Source of the DNA: RUG563 sp964423675
GTDB taxonomy: Bacteria > Bacillota > Clostridia > Christensenellales > Aristaeellaceae
Direction: 5' to 3'
Assembly (NCBI GenBank): GCA_964423675.1
Contig: CAYRFP010000009.1
Coordinates: forward strand, 1 to 57,140
DNA: 57,140 nt
Part shown: piece after piece, positions 42,074 to 50,638 of the stretch
Numbering within the stretch: position 1 is the first letter of the stretch
How the letters are laid out: each line of letters begins with the position of its first letter
Made by a program: the position numbers and the translations under genes
Notes under the pieces: generated by a model
The model's database searches: none
Told to the model about the DNA's origin: nothing
Seen by the model: only the letters and a program-made list of their open reading frames with translations

Positions 42074-43099
42074 TTACGGCAGCGTTTCCATAAACTCCTG
42101 ACGGATGGCTTCCAGGCGGCCGTAATCCATAGCGTCGATGTAATAGCGCTCCAGCGCATCATGGCGTGCCTTGGCTTCTCCCAGCGCATCGATAGCCTGA
42201 TTCAAGCAAAGATCGTAAACCGCCCGGTCAAATGCCAGCCGTGGCCCCGCCTGACGAAGCAGCGCCGCGTCCAATTCCGGCGTTAAAACCTGCGCATCTG
42301 GGATCACCGCTGTGGTCCAGGCAACGCTGCCAATGGAAAGATGCGCCAGCTTCAATGCATCCAGTGGATCATGATACGCTGCCCGCTGCCATCCAGCCTG
42401 CTCCGCTCTGGCCCAAAGAGGGGCAAGTAAGGCATCCGTCGCAAAGCCCCAGGGCACATCCAAGCAATAGACCGTGCCAGTCAGCGCAGAATCCAGTTGC
42501 TGCAACACGCCCTGATACGTAATCGCCTGGGCGAAAGCATGGTGCTCCTTGCCGGGGACTGGGTTTGGCAGCAGGGCCAGCAGCGCTTCCTCCATTTCCC
42601 GGCGGGCTTTAGCAGGAAAGGCTGCGTCATACACCGCGGCCGCATCCTCCTGCATTGTTCTCGCCGCGGCCAGATACCGATACGCCCGGGCATAATCCCT
42701 TGCAATTTCCTGGTTCAGCTGGGCAATTGGTTCCCGGTAAGCAAACAGCTGCTCCTCCTCCAGGCATATCCCCAGATTCAAAATGCCATCTCCTGCTCCG
42801 GGAAGAATAGGATCGACTATATGCGGCGCAGTTCCATCCAAAATTAGAAAGGATGCTTCCGGAACTGAAACCGCATCCAGGCTATCCGGATCCCCGGAAC
42901 AATGATAATACCAAACCGTCTTTCCCGCTTCTTCATAGTGCTGCCCCACCTGGCGCATCAGCGTACTCTTCCCCACGCCCGGCCCGCCCTTGAGAATCAC
43001 CGTGTGTCCCACGTCCTGGCGCAAAGAATCAAAAAAGCCCACGAAGCCAAAAGCCGTGTTGCTGCCAAGAAAAAGCTGCCGTGCCTGCTGCAATGCCAT
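42074..43099 (-). CDS. PRK06851-type P-loop ATPase/kinase-like protein
   Basis: A 341-aa soluble protein with an N-terminal P-loop (LKGGPGVGKST, 38-46) and a short acidic strand, SFLILDGTAPH, that may act as a Walker-B-like element. It resembles the uncharacterised PRK06851 nucleotide-kinase-like family of Firmicutes, whose members often contain two related halves; the second half here has no intact P-loop. The ATG at 43099 follows GAAGGGGG at normal spacing, whereas the longer frame to 43132 does not. The leader contains a TTGAC/GTCAA inverted repeat (43113-43129). Transcribed alone. Confidence 0.68.
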   Translation of the reverse strand: MALQQARQLFLGSNTAFGFVGFFDSLRQDVGHTVILKGGPGVGKSTLMRQVGQHYEEAGKTVWYYHCSGDPDSLDAVSVPEASFLILDGTAPHIVDPILPGAGDGILNLGICLEEEQLFAYREPIAQLNQEIARDYARAYRYLAAARTMQEDAAAVYDAAFPAKARREMEEALLALLPNPVPGKEHHAFAQAITYQGVLQQLDSALTGTVYCLDVPWGFATDALLAPLWARAEQAGWQRAAYHDPLDALKLAHLSIGSVAWTTAVIPDAQVLTPELDAALLRQAGPRLAFDRAVYDLCLNQAIDALGEAKARHDALERYYIDAMDYGRLEAIRQEFMETLP

Positions 43100-43208
43100 A
43101 AAAAATCCCCCTTCATTGACCGGTTCCGTCAAGCCAGCCTATGAAGGGAGTGCGCCGATTATGCCATATTCTTTTGAATGAACAGCTGCCTCAACAGCAT
43201 GCTTAAAT

Positions 43209-43242
43209 GAAAAAGGAGACATGCCATACAGCCGTCTCCTTT
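43209..43242 (-). terminator. Terminator of the CotH/DUF4956/VTC/GNAT operon
   Basis: A 9-bp stem (AAAGGAGAC with GTCTCCTTT) with TTTTT on the minus strand, directly after the GNAT gene. Confidence 0.88.
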
Positions 43243-43251
43243 CCCCAGCGC

Positions 43252-43695
43252 TTATTGCAATTCCTTGCGCATTTGCATATAGGGCAGATCCTCATAGCCC
43301 ATCCGGCTATATAACGCCCGGGCGCGTTCGTTTTCCGGCTCCACTTCCAGCCGCATCCGCGCCACGCGGTTTCCATAAGCTTCCTGCAACCAGGCAAAAT
43401 ACCGGCTACCCAGGCCCTGACCCTGGAATTCCGGACGCACATAAAGCTCTTCAATCCACACCACCAGCCCACCTGCCTCATTGGAATAGGTAAAGGCCAG
43501 AAGAGCATAGCCGGCCAGCTTTCCGTTTTTACGAATCAGATGCGCCGCAGCAAAGGGGCTGCCTGCCAGAATTTCATCACAGGTACGTTCAAAGTATGCA
43601 TCCGGAACCGGAGCCAGCACAGCGGGGCTATGATAGAATTCATGCATCAGGGAGACCAGTTCCTCTCGGGTTTCAGGCTTCAGTTGCTCAATCAT
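43252..43695 (-). CDS. GNAT family N-acetyltransferase
   Basis: A 147-aa acetyl-CoA-dependent acyltransferase. Motif A, which binds the CoA pyrophosphate, is clear (EELYVRPEFQGQGLGSRYF), as is motif B (ENERARALYSRMGYED). The acceptor is unknown. It overlaps the VTC gene by 4 bp (ATGA-type junction) and is the last gene of the CotH operon, so it is co-translated with the putative polyphosphate polymerase. Whether it acts on a component of that system or merely rides along cannot be said. Confidence 0.88.
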   Translation of the reverse strand: MIEQLKPETREELVSLMHEFYHSPAVLAPVPDAYFERTCDEILAGSPFAAAHLIRKNGKLAGYALLAFTYSNEAGGLVVWIEELYVRPEFQGQGLGSRYFAWLQEAYGNRVARMRLEVEPENERARALYSRMGYEDLPYMQMRKELQ

Positions 43696-44396
43696 TCTAA
43701 TTCCTCATATCTTCTGCAAAGCGTGTATTTGGAAATGGCGGTTTGCACCGCTTCGGGGCAGGCGAAGGACAAAAGATCCGCAATATAGGGCGGAAGCACC
43801 CGGTTGAATTTCACTTCCAGGATAATGTTTTCCGCTCCGTCAATCACGGGCACCGTGGGCACGGCGGGATTAAACAGATCGATGCTGTTCATCCCGGAGC
43901 GCAGCTTCATATCGAAGGTGATGCGCACCTCCTCCGCCGGATGGAGATACGCCTCCCGCTCATAATCCACAATGACCACCGGATGGAGCAGGTTCGTGCG
44001 CATTTCCCGATATACGTCCCGGATCAGGCCGCTCTGGGTTTTTTCCAGGCCCTCCGGGTCGCTGGCAATGATCTGCTCGGCCATGTCCCGGCTAATCTTG
44101 GCCGAACGCTTGGAAATCAGCGCGCCCACCTTGGTTTTGCATTCCATAAAAATTTCCTTGTCGGAAAGATTATAAATGCGCATGCGGTATTTATCCCGAT
44201 CTTTCACGCCATCAATTTTATCATAGAAGGCGGTATTGAAAGCGGTGTCAAAATACAGCGACCGGATATGGTAGGAGCCGCCGTTGCGCACGGCGTTGGG
44301 ATCCAGCTTCAGCGCCCCGGCCAGGGTGCGGCGCAGCACTTCATATTCATGCTGCGCGATGAAGAATTTCAGTTCATGGCGAAGGGGCAGAGCCAT
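43692..44396 (-). CDS. VTC-domain polyphosphate polymerase
   Basis: A 234-aa protein consisting of a VTC catalytic domain, the tunnel fold that in yeast Vtc4 makes polyphosphate from ATP. Expected basic and acidic tunnel residues are visible: LRHELKFFI, SLYFDTAFN, KYRMRIYN, ECKTKVGALISKRSAKI, VDYEREAYL, RITFDMKL and ILEVKFNRVLP. It has no membrane segment of its own. It starts 4 bp after the DUF4956 stop. In other bacteria VTC-like proteins are repeatedly found next to DUF4956 and CotH genes, and the pattern here is the same. Confidence 0.88.
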   Translation of the reverse strand: MALPLRHELKFFIAQHEYEVLRRTLAGALKLDPNAVRNGGSYHIRSLYFDTAFNTAFYDKIDGVKDRDKYRMRIYNLSDKEIFMECKTKVGALISKRSAKISRDMAEQIIASDPEGLEKTQSGLIRDVYREMRTNLLHPVVIVDYEREAYLHPAEEVRITFDMKLRSGMNSIDLFNPAVPTVPVIDGAENIILEVKFNRVLPPYIADLLSFACPEAVQTAISKYTLCRRYEELE

Positions 44397-44400
44397 AGCG

Positions 44401-45114
44401 TCACGCCCCCGCTTCCGTCTGGCAAGCCACCAGGGTAGCGTCATGTACGCCGTTGATATCCAGCATCTGGCTGACGATATTCGCCCGGTGATCCAGCCGG
44501 ATTTCCACCGTCATTTCCGCGCCGGCGCGGGTCACGGTCTTGGAGCGCATACGATAGAAGCGCACAGTGCGGCGCAGTTCGTTTTCAATATCTGCCTGCG
44601 CATATTCGTCATAATGCAGAACCAGCAGATAGCCATTGGGGCTGCGCAGCCGCAGATAGGAAATGGCCAGCATGATGATGGAAATGCCCAGCACTGCCAC
44701 AATGGCGATCACGTAGGCATTGGCACCCAGCAAAATACCCATGGTCAGCGCCCAGAACATATACGCTGTATCCAGCGGATCCTTCACAGCTGTGCGGAAG
44801 CGGACGATGCTCAGCGCGCCCACCATACCCATGGACAAAGCAATGTTGCTGCCGATGCACATGACTACCGGGGTGGTGACCAGGCAGAGCATAATCAGCG
44901 TCAGCGCGAAGGTGGGGCTATAAAGCACACCGCGATAGGTTTTTTTATAAACCAGCGCGATGATCGCCCCGGCAATCAGCGCCGCAATCAGGGCGATGGC
45001 CACGTTCAGGGGCGTGAAGTTGCTCAGCTGATTGGCAAACCAGTCCGAGAAGGAAGTGCCGTTGGCCACGTCGTTGAAGGTGATGTTTCCTGTGAGAAGC
45101 GAGACTGCGTTCAT
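44401..45114 (-). CDS. DUF4956 membrane protein
   Basis: A 237-aa protein with about four transmembrane segments (38-58, 68-90, 92-110, 122-155) and a cytosolic C-terminal alpha/beta domain of about 80 residues. The hallmark GMVGALSIVRFRTAVKDPLD, with its Arg and Asp residues between helices, identifies DUF4956. It may form the membrane partner or channel for the adjacent VTC polymerase, as the membrane part of the yeast VTC complex does; that is inference from co-occurrence. The start follows AAGGGAGG. Confidence 0.88.
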   Translation of the reverse strand: MNAVSLLTGNITFNDVANGTSFSDWFANQLSNFTPLNVAIALIAALIAGAIIALVYKKTYRGVLYSPTFALTLIMLCLVTTPVVMCIGSNIALSMGMVGALSIVRFRTAVKDPLDTAYMFWALTMGILLGANAYVIAIVAVLGISIIMLAISYLRLRSPNGYLLVLHYDEYAQADIENELRRTVRFYRMRSKTVTRAGAEMTVEIRLDHRANIVSQMLDINGVHDATLVACQTEAGA

Positions 45115-45168
45115 GATGGTTGTTCCTCCCTTTTGTATGCTTAAAGCAATGCTTGATTCACAAAGGCT

Positions 45169-48100
45169 TTATGCGTCCGGATTCGCGGGACGCGCACCAA
45201 AGTAATGGATCATCTGGGCATCGGTTAGTTTAAACTGCTCCTGCACGAAGCCCCAGAGCAAATATGGCCGACGATTGATTGTATTCTTCATTCGATCCAC
45301 ACGTTCCTGCCAATAGCGCATATAGCCATCGGCCGTGGAGGGGGAATCACTGTTGATCGTTGGCTCCCTAAATTCGGCCCAGCGGGCATAATGCAGCGGA
45401 AGTTCCGGCTTAATCAGGGATGTGCATTCGTCCAGTTCCGCCAGCATCACCTCGCTGGTCAGGCTCTGGAAGATCACGCCCAGCTTGGTAAGGAATTGAT
45501 CTCGAATTTCGTCGGATTCTATAAGCTTGCGGAAGATGGTGTTGTTGATGTTATTCTGGCCCATGCCCTTTGTCTTCAGATAAGACCAGGGGCTGTTGAA
45601 GCCGGAATTAAACAGGCCGTAATCCAGGTCGAACAGCAGGCACTTCCATTTTTCTCCCTCACCAGGCAGCTTGTAGAACATGATGTTACCCGGGTCAGAA
45701 TCACCAAAGAACATTTTGATGGCAAACCAGTCCAGGTAATTATCCACATCGATATGCTCGTAAAGATATTGAAGATCCGCAGCATTGGTATTGGGCGACA
45801 GCTTAGCGATTTCCTGAAGCATGGCCCGATATTCCTTACTGCTGCCTTGCACCACCGAACCGCTGCCTCGGAGGATGGTGATGTTTTCATAGATTTCCTT
45901 ATCCTGTTCCAAATCCAGTCCCTCATGCTGGGCGATGGAGAAGCGATCCTTGCGTTCCCGCAGGTTGTAATGGCCCCAGTACGTCCCATTCAGATACACC
46001 ACCACTGGCCGCCAGGACAGACGCATCAGATCCGTATCGACATATTTCTGCACAAGCCTTGTCTGCAATCCATCGGCCACCCTGGTGAACACACTATCGT
46101 TACCAGAGTTTCGCAGGGTAAAGGATTTGTAATAAGTATAATCCTGTTCCTCAAACAGCGACGTATTGAAGTATTTCTCGCCATAAGCTGCCTGAGCCCG
46201 CACCTTGAAGGATTTTTGCGGCATATCCAGGGAATAGTCGCCCATCAGATCCATTTTAATGCCCTGGGAAATATACGCTTCCTTGGTTTCCTGGCTGAAT
46301 ATTTCCACATATCCCGGCCTGTCGATTTTGCCGTAGGTACGGTAAACCGGCGTTTTGAAAGGAAGTTTGCTCTTATCCACAACTGTGCATTTTTGCAGAT
46401 CCGGTTCTTCGCTGAGCAGGCCAGTGGTGGCGTTCCATAGTTCCTCCGGATCGCAGACCAGAGAAACCACATCCAGGGTATGATAGGTATTCATAATGTA
46501 GGAAGCCGTTGCAGTTTCAGAAGGCTGGAGGCCCGTTTGAAACGAACGGGCGCGAATCACCAGATTGGTAGACGTGGTAATCGGGCCAGTATAGATCGTT
46601 CCGTTATCTACGGTGGGGATTGAGCCATCGGTGGTATAGCGGATGGTATCTCCCTCCTCAGCGGAAATGGAAACGGTTATCTGGCCCGTATACAGCCCGC
46701 TATCCACATCGAAAGATGGCCGGGCAGAAAAGCCATAGAAGCCCGTTCCGTTCGCCGCGCCGGGGGTCGGCCCGTCATAATAAAAAAAGCCGCTGGCGCC
46801 CAAGGTACGGCCATAAGAAACGTCCGTTGGGATTTCTGGCACATACAGCCGATCCAGCACACGGCCGGTGGCGTCGGACAGCGTCATCATTTCCCCGCCG
46901 TTTCTCGAAAGGCTAAAGGAGGCGTGCAGCTGGCTGCCATTGGTTCCCGATGTTTCGGAGCCATCCAGAAGGATCACTTTATACTCTCCTGGGAAAATGG
47001 ACGTCCCCTGGGGGAACGTCCATTTTCGGGGCCAGTTGATATTATCGCTCAGCCCCCAGCCGGATAAATCCCAGGACTGGGTAGACGAGTTATAGATTTC
47101 CACATAATCGCCAGCCTTTTGCCCGGAAACGGCAACCACCTGATTGGCGGAGGACATCACTTCGGAAATATATACGCCCGAAGGGTTCAACGCCCGTAGA
47201 TACTCATCCGCCCGGTGTGCGCCAGATTGGCTATTGGACGCGCCAGGGGTGGGCAGCGTGTAAATCCGCCAGGACAAAGAGTCCGGATCCCGGCCATAGC
47301 TCATATCTCTGCTTACGCCGCTGACCACCACCCGATCTACCAGTTCGCCCGTTAGCGTGGAAAGCACCAGCGTCTCGGATTCATTATTGATGGAGAAGTT
47401 GGTATGGGGATACTGGGTACTGTCTTCCACCTTATTTTTCCCAGAGCAGAACACCAGATAATATCCCCCTGCGGGAATCACCGCATCCTTGGGGAAGGTC
47501 CATTTAATAGGCTTGGTTTCATCATCGCTCAGAGCCATATTGCCAAGCGCAATGGGCGTATCGCCAATGTTATACAGCTCCACCCAATCGCTCAGTTCAT
47601 CATCTTCATCCCGAAGCCCGGAGCGCGGGGAGGGGCATACTTCGTTGATCATCAGCACACCTGGGGTAACGGTATAATGCGCCAGATAATCCTGATAACC
47701 CTCTTCGCCGTTGGCAAAGCCGGGAGAATAGAAATCCGTCTTTTCAAATTCGCCCGCTTCGTTCCGGGCGTAGGACTCATCGGCATTCAGCGTGGGCACC
47801 TTTACATAGTCAATCGCAACGCCGGATTCATCGAACAGATAAATCGTTTCGCCCAGGGAAGAAAGCTTAAACTTCGCATGGAAATCCCCCTGCGTGCCAT
47901 CCTGATTCACACCATCGCAAAAGACTACCACCTGGCTCTTTGCCGCCAGCGTCACATCCGGGAAGAGAAATTTAATCCGATCCGATCGATCGGACAGCCC
48001 CACGCCCTTGAGGCTAATGGGCTCGTCCAGCGTATTATCAATCTCTACCCAATCGCCAAACTTTCCTTTTTCATCCGGGAAAGCGGCCACGTTGTCCGTC

Positions 48101-48288
48101 ATCACCTCAGAAATGCGCAGCCCTGCATGCGTGGATAATTCTCCTGTCGCCGTCACGTTGACCGCACGAACCACGGGAGACTTAGGCAGCGCCACAATGA
48201 TAATCAGCAGCGCCGCGGACAGCGCCAGAAGCATCGGCATGCGCACGTCTTTTTTATTATAGCGCGCGTTCCGTCTGGGTTTGCTCAC
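45169..48288 (-). CDS. Membrane-anchored CotH kinase with three lamin-tail domains
   Basis: A 1039-aa surface protein. An N-terminal transmembrane anchor (18-40) is followed by three lamin-tail domains (about 55-190, 210-345, 370-510; each with an ISEV/INEV lead and DWVEIDN, DWVELYN or DYVEIYN). A chitobiase C-terminal-type beta domain (522-598; TIRYTTDGSIPT) and a CotH domain (600-1000) complete it. The kinase-like site shows GHYNLRERKDRF, GDSDPGNIMFY (863-873) and LLFDLDYGLF (Asp887, Asp889), matching the D..N and DxD residues of spore-coat kinase CotH. The start is GTG after AGGAGG. First gene of the operon; the substrate is unknown. Confidence 0.88.
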   Translation of the reverse strand: MSKPRRNARYNKKDVRMPMLLALSAALLIIIVALPKSPVVRAVNVTATGELSTHAGLRISEVMTDNVAAFPDEKGKFGDWVEIDNTLDEPISLKGVGLSDRSDRIKFLFPDVTLAAKSQVVVFCDGVNQDGTQGDFHAKFKLSSLGETIYLFDESGVAIDYVKVPTLNADESYARNEAGEFEKTDFYSPGFANGEEGYQDYLAHYTVTPGVLMINEVCPSPRSGLRDEDDELSDWVELYNIGDTPIALGNMALSDDETKPIKWTFPKDAVIPAGGYYLVFCSGKNKVEDSTQYPHTNFSINNESETLVLSTLTGELVDRVVVSGVSRDMSYGRDPDSLSWRIYTLPTPGASNSQSGAHRADEYLRALNPSGVYISEVMSSANQVVAVSGQKAGDYVEIYNSSTQSWDLSGWGLSDNINWPRKWTFPQGTSIFPGEYKVILLDGSETSGTNGSQLHASFSLSRNGGEMMTLSDATGRVLDRLYVPEIPTDVSYGRTLGASGFFYYDGPTPGAANGTGFYGFSARPSFDVDSGLYTGQITVSISAEEGDTIRYTTDGSIPTVDNGTIYTGPITTSTNLVIRARSFQTGLQPSETATASYIMNTYHTLDVVSLVCDPEELWNATTGLLSEEPDLQKCTVVDKSKLPFKTPVYRTYGKIDRPGYVEIFSQETKEAYISQGIKMDLMGDYSLDMPQKSFKVRAQAAYGEKYFNTSLFEEQDYTYYKSFTLRNSGNDSVFTRVADGLQTRLVQKYVDTDLMRLSWRPVVVYLNGTYWGHYNLRERKDRFSIAQHEGLDLEQDKEIYENITILRGSGSVVQGSSKEYRAMLQEIAKLSPNTNAADLQYLYEHIDVDNYLDWFAIKMFFGDSDPGNIMFYKLPGEGEKWKCLLFDLDYGLFNSGFNSPWSYLKTKGMGQNNINNTIFRKLIESDEIRDQFLTKLGVIFQSLTSEVMLAELDECTSLIKPELPLHYARWAEFREPTINSDSPSTADGYMRYWQERVDRMKNTINRRPYLLWGFVQEQFKLTDAQMIHYFGARPANPDA

Positions 48289-48353
48289 GATCCATCCTCC
48301 TAATTAACACAAAAAAGCGTATCCATCCTGCATAGCAGCAGAAATGCTCTTAC

Positions 48354-48382
48354 AGTATAACACAACTTCTTGTAACAAAAAA
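48354..48382 (-). promoter_or_regulatory. Possible promoter of the CotH operon
   Basis: A good -10 (TATACT) lies about 65 bp before the start on the minus strand. The -35 region is only a T-run with no good hexamer, so it may depend on an activator or another sigma factor. Confidence 0.4.
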
Positions 48383-48592
48383 GACTTATTTTCATAATTG
48401 CGAAAAGTTTACAGAATTTTAAATGGAAAATGGCGCAAAAAGTGGAAGCAACGTGTCTTTTTCGTCTTCTGTACGGACAGGAGGAAGGAATATCACGACT
48501 GTAGGTCGGCTGCGGTTTTCTTTGTTTGCGCGCTTTTCCAGTTTAATTTACAGAATATTTACGGTTTCTCCCGCTGCTGTTTGCAATTAACA

Positions 48593-48621
48593 TTGAAAAA
48601 AACGGCGAAACGGTATATAAT
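48593..48621 (+). promoter_or_regulatory. Promoter of the DUF951/signal peptidase operon
   Basis: TTGAAA and TATAAT are 17 bp apart, about 30 bp before the DUF951 start. The stretch from 48383 to 48592 shows no gene. Confidence 0.75.
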
Positions 48622-48651
48622 AAGGCATCGACCAATCAGGGAGGCAAGCAA

Positions 48652-48853
48652 ATGGAAAATGAAATCCGGCTGGGTGACGTGGTTCAAACCCGANNNNNNN
48701 NNNCCCTGCGGCAGCGATACCTGGGTGGTCATCCGCATCGGCGCGGATATCAAAATCAAATGCCAAGGTTGCGGACGCATCGTGATGCTGGAACGGGAAA
48801 TATTTTTGAAGCGCCGCAAAAAGCTGCTTGAGCAAGGCCCCGCAACGGATTAA
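48652..48853 (+). CDS. DUF951 family protein (interrupted by an N-run)
   Basis: A ~66-aa protein. The start MENEIRLGDVVQTR follows GGGAGG, and the continuation PCGSDTWVVIRIGADIKI then KCQGCGRIVMLERE is the DUF951 hallmark, a small Cys-containing fold of unknown function found across Firmicutes. The two halves lie in different frames across the ten N. The family pattern needs about three residues (K-x-H) between Arg and Pro, i.e. nine bases, so the gene is probably intact in the organism and the gap is mis-sized by one. It is first in an operon with two signal peptidases. Confidence 0.85.
48694..48703. other. Assembly gap or masked bases (10 N)
   Basis: Ten unresolved bases lie inside the DUF951 gene. 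They shift its frame by one relative to the family pattern. Confidence 0.95.
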
Positions 48854-48869
48854 CAAGGAGGAGATGCCA

Positions 48870-49505
48870 ATGAGCACCGAGGAAAAGACGGCCCTGGCCG
48901 CCGAGCCTGAAAAGAAGGGCAAAAAAAAGAAGGAAAAAGTGAAGAAAACACCCATGCAGGAAGTATTAAGTTGGGTTGGAACGCTTCTGGCCGCGTTGGT
49001 GATCGCCACACTGATCCGCGCCTTTGTTGCTGAACCCATTCGGGTGGACGGCACCAGCATGACCAATACCCTCCAGGATGGAGAGGTGGTGCTGGTTTCC
49101 AAGCTGGATTATTTGTTTGGAGAAATGCAGCGAGGCGACATTGTGATCTGCCGCTATCCCGGCCGCATGAAGCAAGCCGCCAATTTCGGCGCGGCTCTTT
49201 CTCTGGATTCCTATACGCTGTTTGTAAAGCGTCTGGTAGCTTTGCCAGGAGATACCGTAGAAATCAACGCCGGCACCTTGTATGTAAATGGTGAAGCGGT
49301 GGAGGATCCGGAATTCATGGGCAGTGTGCCCCGGGATTATGAAAAACGTGTGCTGGGCGAGGACGAATATTTTGTTATCGGCGATAACCGCCGCACATCC
49401 CATGACAGCCGCGCTGACGATGTAGGCCCCCTTTCCAAGAGCGCGATTATGGGCAAGGTCAAATGCGTTCTGCTGCCCTGGAGCAATCATCGGAGCGTAC
49501 AATAA
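48870..49505 (+). CDS. lepB: Type I signal peptidase (first of two)
   Basis: A 211-aa signal peptidase I that removes signal peptides on the outer face of the membrane. A Lys-rich cytosolic lead (15-26) precedes one transmembrane helix (31-52). The catalytic Ser63 is in GTSMTNTL and the general-base Lys120 in VKRLVALPGD, followed by VIGDNRRTSHDSR (box E). The ATG at 48870 is well spaced from AAGGAGGAG, while an ATG at 48864 is too close. It lies 16 bp past the DUF951 gene and one base ahead of a second copy. Confidence 0.95.
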   Translation: MSTEEKTALAAEPEKKGKKKKEKVKKTPMQEVLSWVGTLLAALVIATLIRAFVAEPIRVDGTSMTNTLQDGEVVLVSKLDYLFGEMQRGDIVICRYPGRMKQAANFGAALSLDSYTLFVKRLVALPGDTVEINAGTLYVNGEAVEDPEFMGSVPRDYEKRVLGEDEYFVIGDNRRTSHDSRADDVGPLSKSAIMGKVKCVLLPWSNHRSVQ

Positions 49506-49506
49506 C

Positions 49507-50133
49507 ATGAGCGTTCAAACGGGCGCACCCCAGCCAGTCCAGGTTCCGCCGAAGCAAAAGCGGCCTTTCCCGAGAAAGGGACGGCAGACTGTAAAGAGCA
49601 GCATCCTTTGGCTTCTGGCCGTGGGTGCGCTCGTTTTTTTCATGCAGTCTTATGTGCTTTATCCCGTCCGAGTTTCCGGCAGCAGCATGGAAAATACACT
49701 GCACAGCGGCGATGTGCTGCTGGCGTCGCCGCTGCCCTATGCGCTGGGAGAAAAACAGCGGGGAGATATTGTGATCTGTCGTTATCCTAACCAAACAGAG
49801 GGCCAGCTTGCCCTGACGGCCAACCTGGACATTACCCGCCATCCGCTGTTTGTCAAGCGGCTGGTGGCGCTGCCTGGAGATGTTCTGGAAATCATCGGTG
49901 GACACCTTTACGTAAACGGCCAACTCACCGCCGATCCCCCAGCCATGGGCAGCACGCCCCGGGATCTTTCCCGATGCACGCTGGGGGAAAACGAATATTT
50001 CGTTATGGGCGATAATCGCTTTTCCTCCCGAGACAGTCGGTCGCAGGACGTGGGTGCGCTGAGCGGAGACGCTATTATAGGAAAGGTTCTGGGCGTTATC
50101 TGGCCGCTGCCAAGGCTTGGGCCGATTCAATAA
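49507..50133 (+). CDS. Type I signal peptidase (second of two)
   Basis: A 208-aa signal peptidase I homolog with a Pro/Arg-rich cytosolic lead, one transmembrane helix (33-53), catalytic Ser60 (GSSMENTL) and Lys117 (VKRLVALPGD), and box E MGDNRFSSRDSR. It is clearly a tandem duplicate of the preceding gene, but the middle and N-terminal regions have diverged, so a different substrate set is likely. The stop lies 7 bp from the convergent spmB stop, with no visible terminator between. Confidence 0.94.
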   Translation: MSVQTGAPQPVQVPPKQKRPFPRKGRQTVKSSILWLLAVGALVFFMQSYVLYPVRVSGSSMENTLHSGDVLLASPLPYALGEKQRGDIVICRYPNQTEGQLALTANLDITRHPLFVKRLVALPGDVLEIIGGHLYVNGQLTADPPAMGSTPRDLSRCTLGENEYFVMGDNRFSSRDSRSQDVGALSGDAIIGKVLGVIWPLPRLGPIQ

Positions 50134-50140
50134 TAGCGCG

Positions 50141-50638
50141 CTAAGAAACAATCAGTCCTGCCGCCAGGCTGCCCGCCAGCCAGGCAAGCAGAGCACAGGG
50201 AAAAACATGGCGGGATTGCTTCACGCCTGCCGCCGATAAATACAAGCCGCAGGTGTAAAATACTGTCTCGCTGCTGCACATCAGTACACAGGCTACCCGC
50301 CCGATGCGGCTATCCGGCCCAAATGATTCCAGAATGGTTTTCAGTATAGCCAGGGAGCCAGAGCCGGACAAGGGTCGCATCAGCATCAGCGGCAGCGTTT
50401 CCGCCGGAATACCAAAGGGCGAAAACACTGGCTCCAATAGCCCGCATAGCCGCTCCAGCAAACCGCAAGCGGCAAAGGCACGAATGGCAGTTAGCATGGC
50501 AATCAGCGCCGGCACGATACGCCATGCCGTCTCCAGTCCCTCCCGGGCGCCCGCCAGAAATGCATCATAAATCGCCACGCGCCGAATCTCCACGGCCAGC
50601 AGGCAGCCTAGTACAAGCAGCGGCAGCAGTAGTCTCAT
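50141..50638 (-). CDS. spmB: Spore maturation protein B
   Basis: A 165-aa membrane protein of the nucleoside-recognition/Gate domain family. In B. subtilis SpmA and SpmB are needed for spore-core dehydration and heat resistance. Seen are MRPLSGSGSLAIL and CSSETVFYTCGLYLSAAGV, both strongly conserved in SpmB. The true start is the ATG at 50638, which overlaps the spmA stop (ATGA); the longer frame to 50815 lies within spmA and has no support. The pairing with spmA supports endospore formation. Confidence 0.93.
   Translation of the reverse strand: MRLLLPLLVLGCLLAVEIRRVAIYDAFLAGAREGLETAWRIVPALIAMLTAIRAFAACGLLERLCGLLEPVFSPFGIPAETLPLMLMRPLSGSGSLAILKTILESFGPDSRIGRVACVLMCSSETVFYTCGLYLSAAGVKQSRHVFPCALLAWLAGSLAAGLIVS

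Noticed and set aside
48398..48651. Upstream part of the open frame leading into the DUF951 gene
   Set aside because: It overlaps the promoter and is in a different frame from the real DUF951 start.
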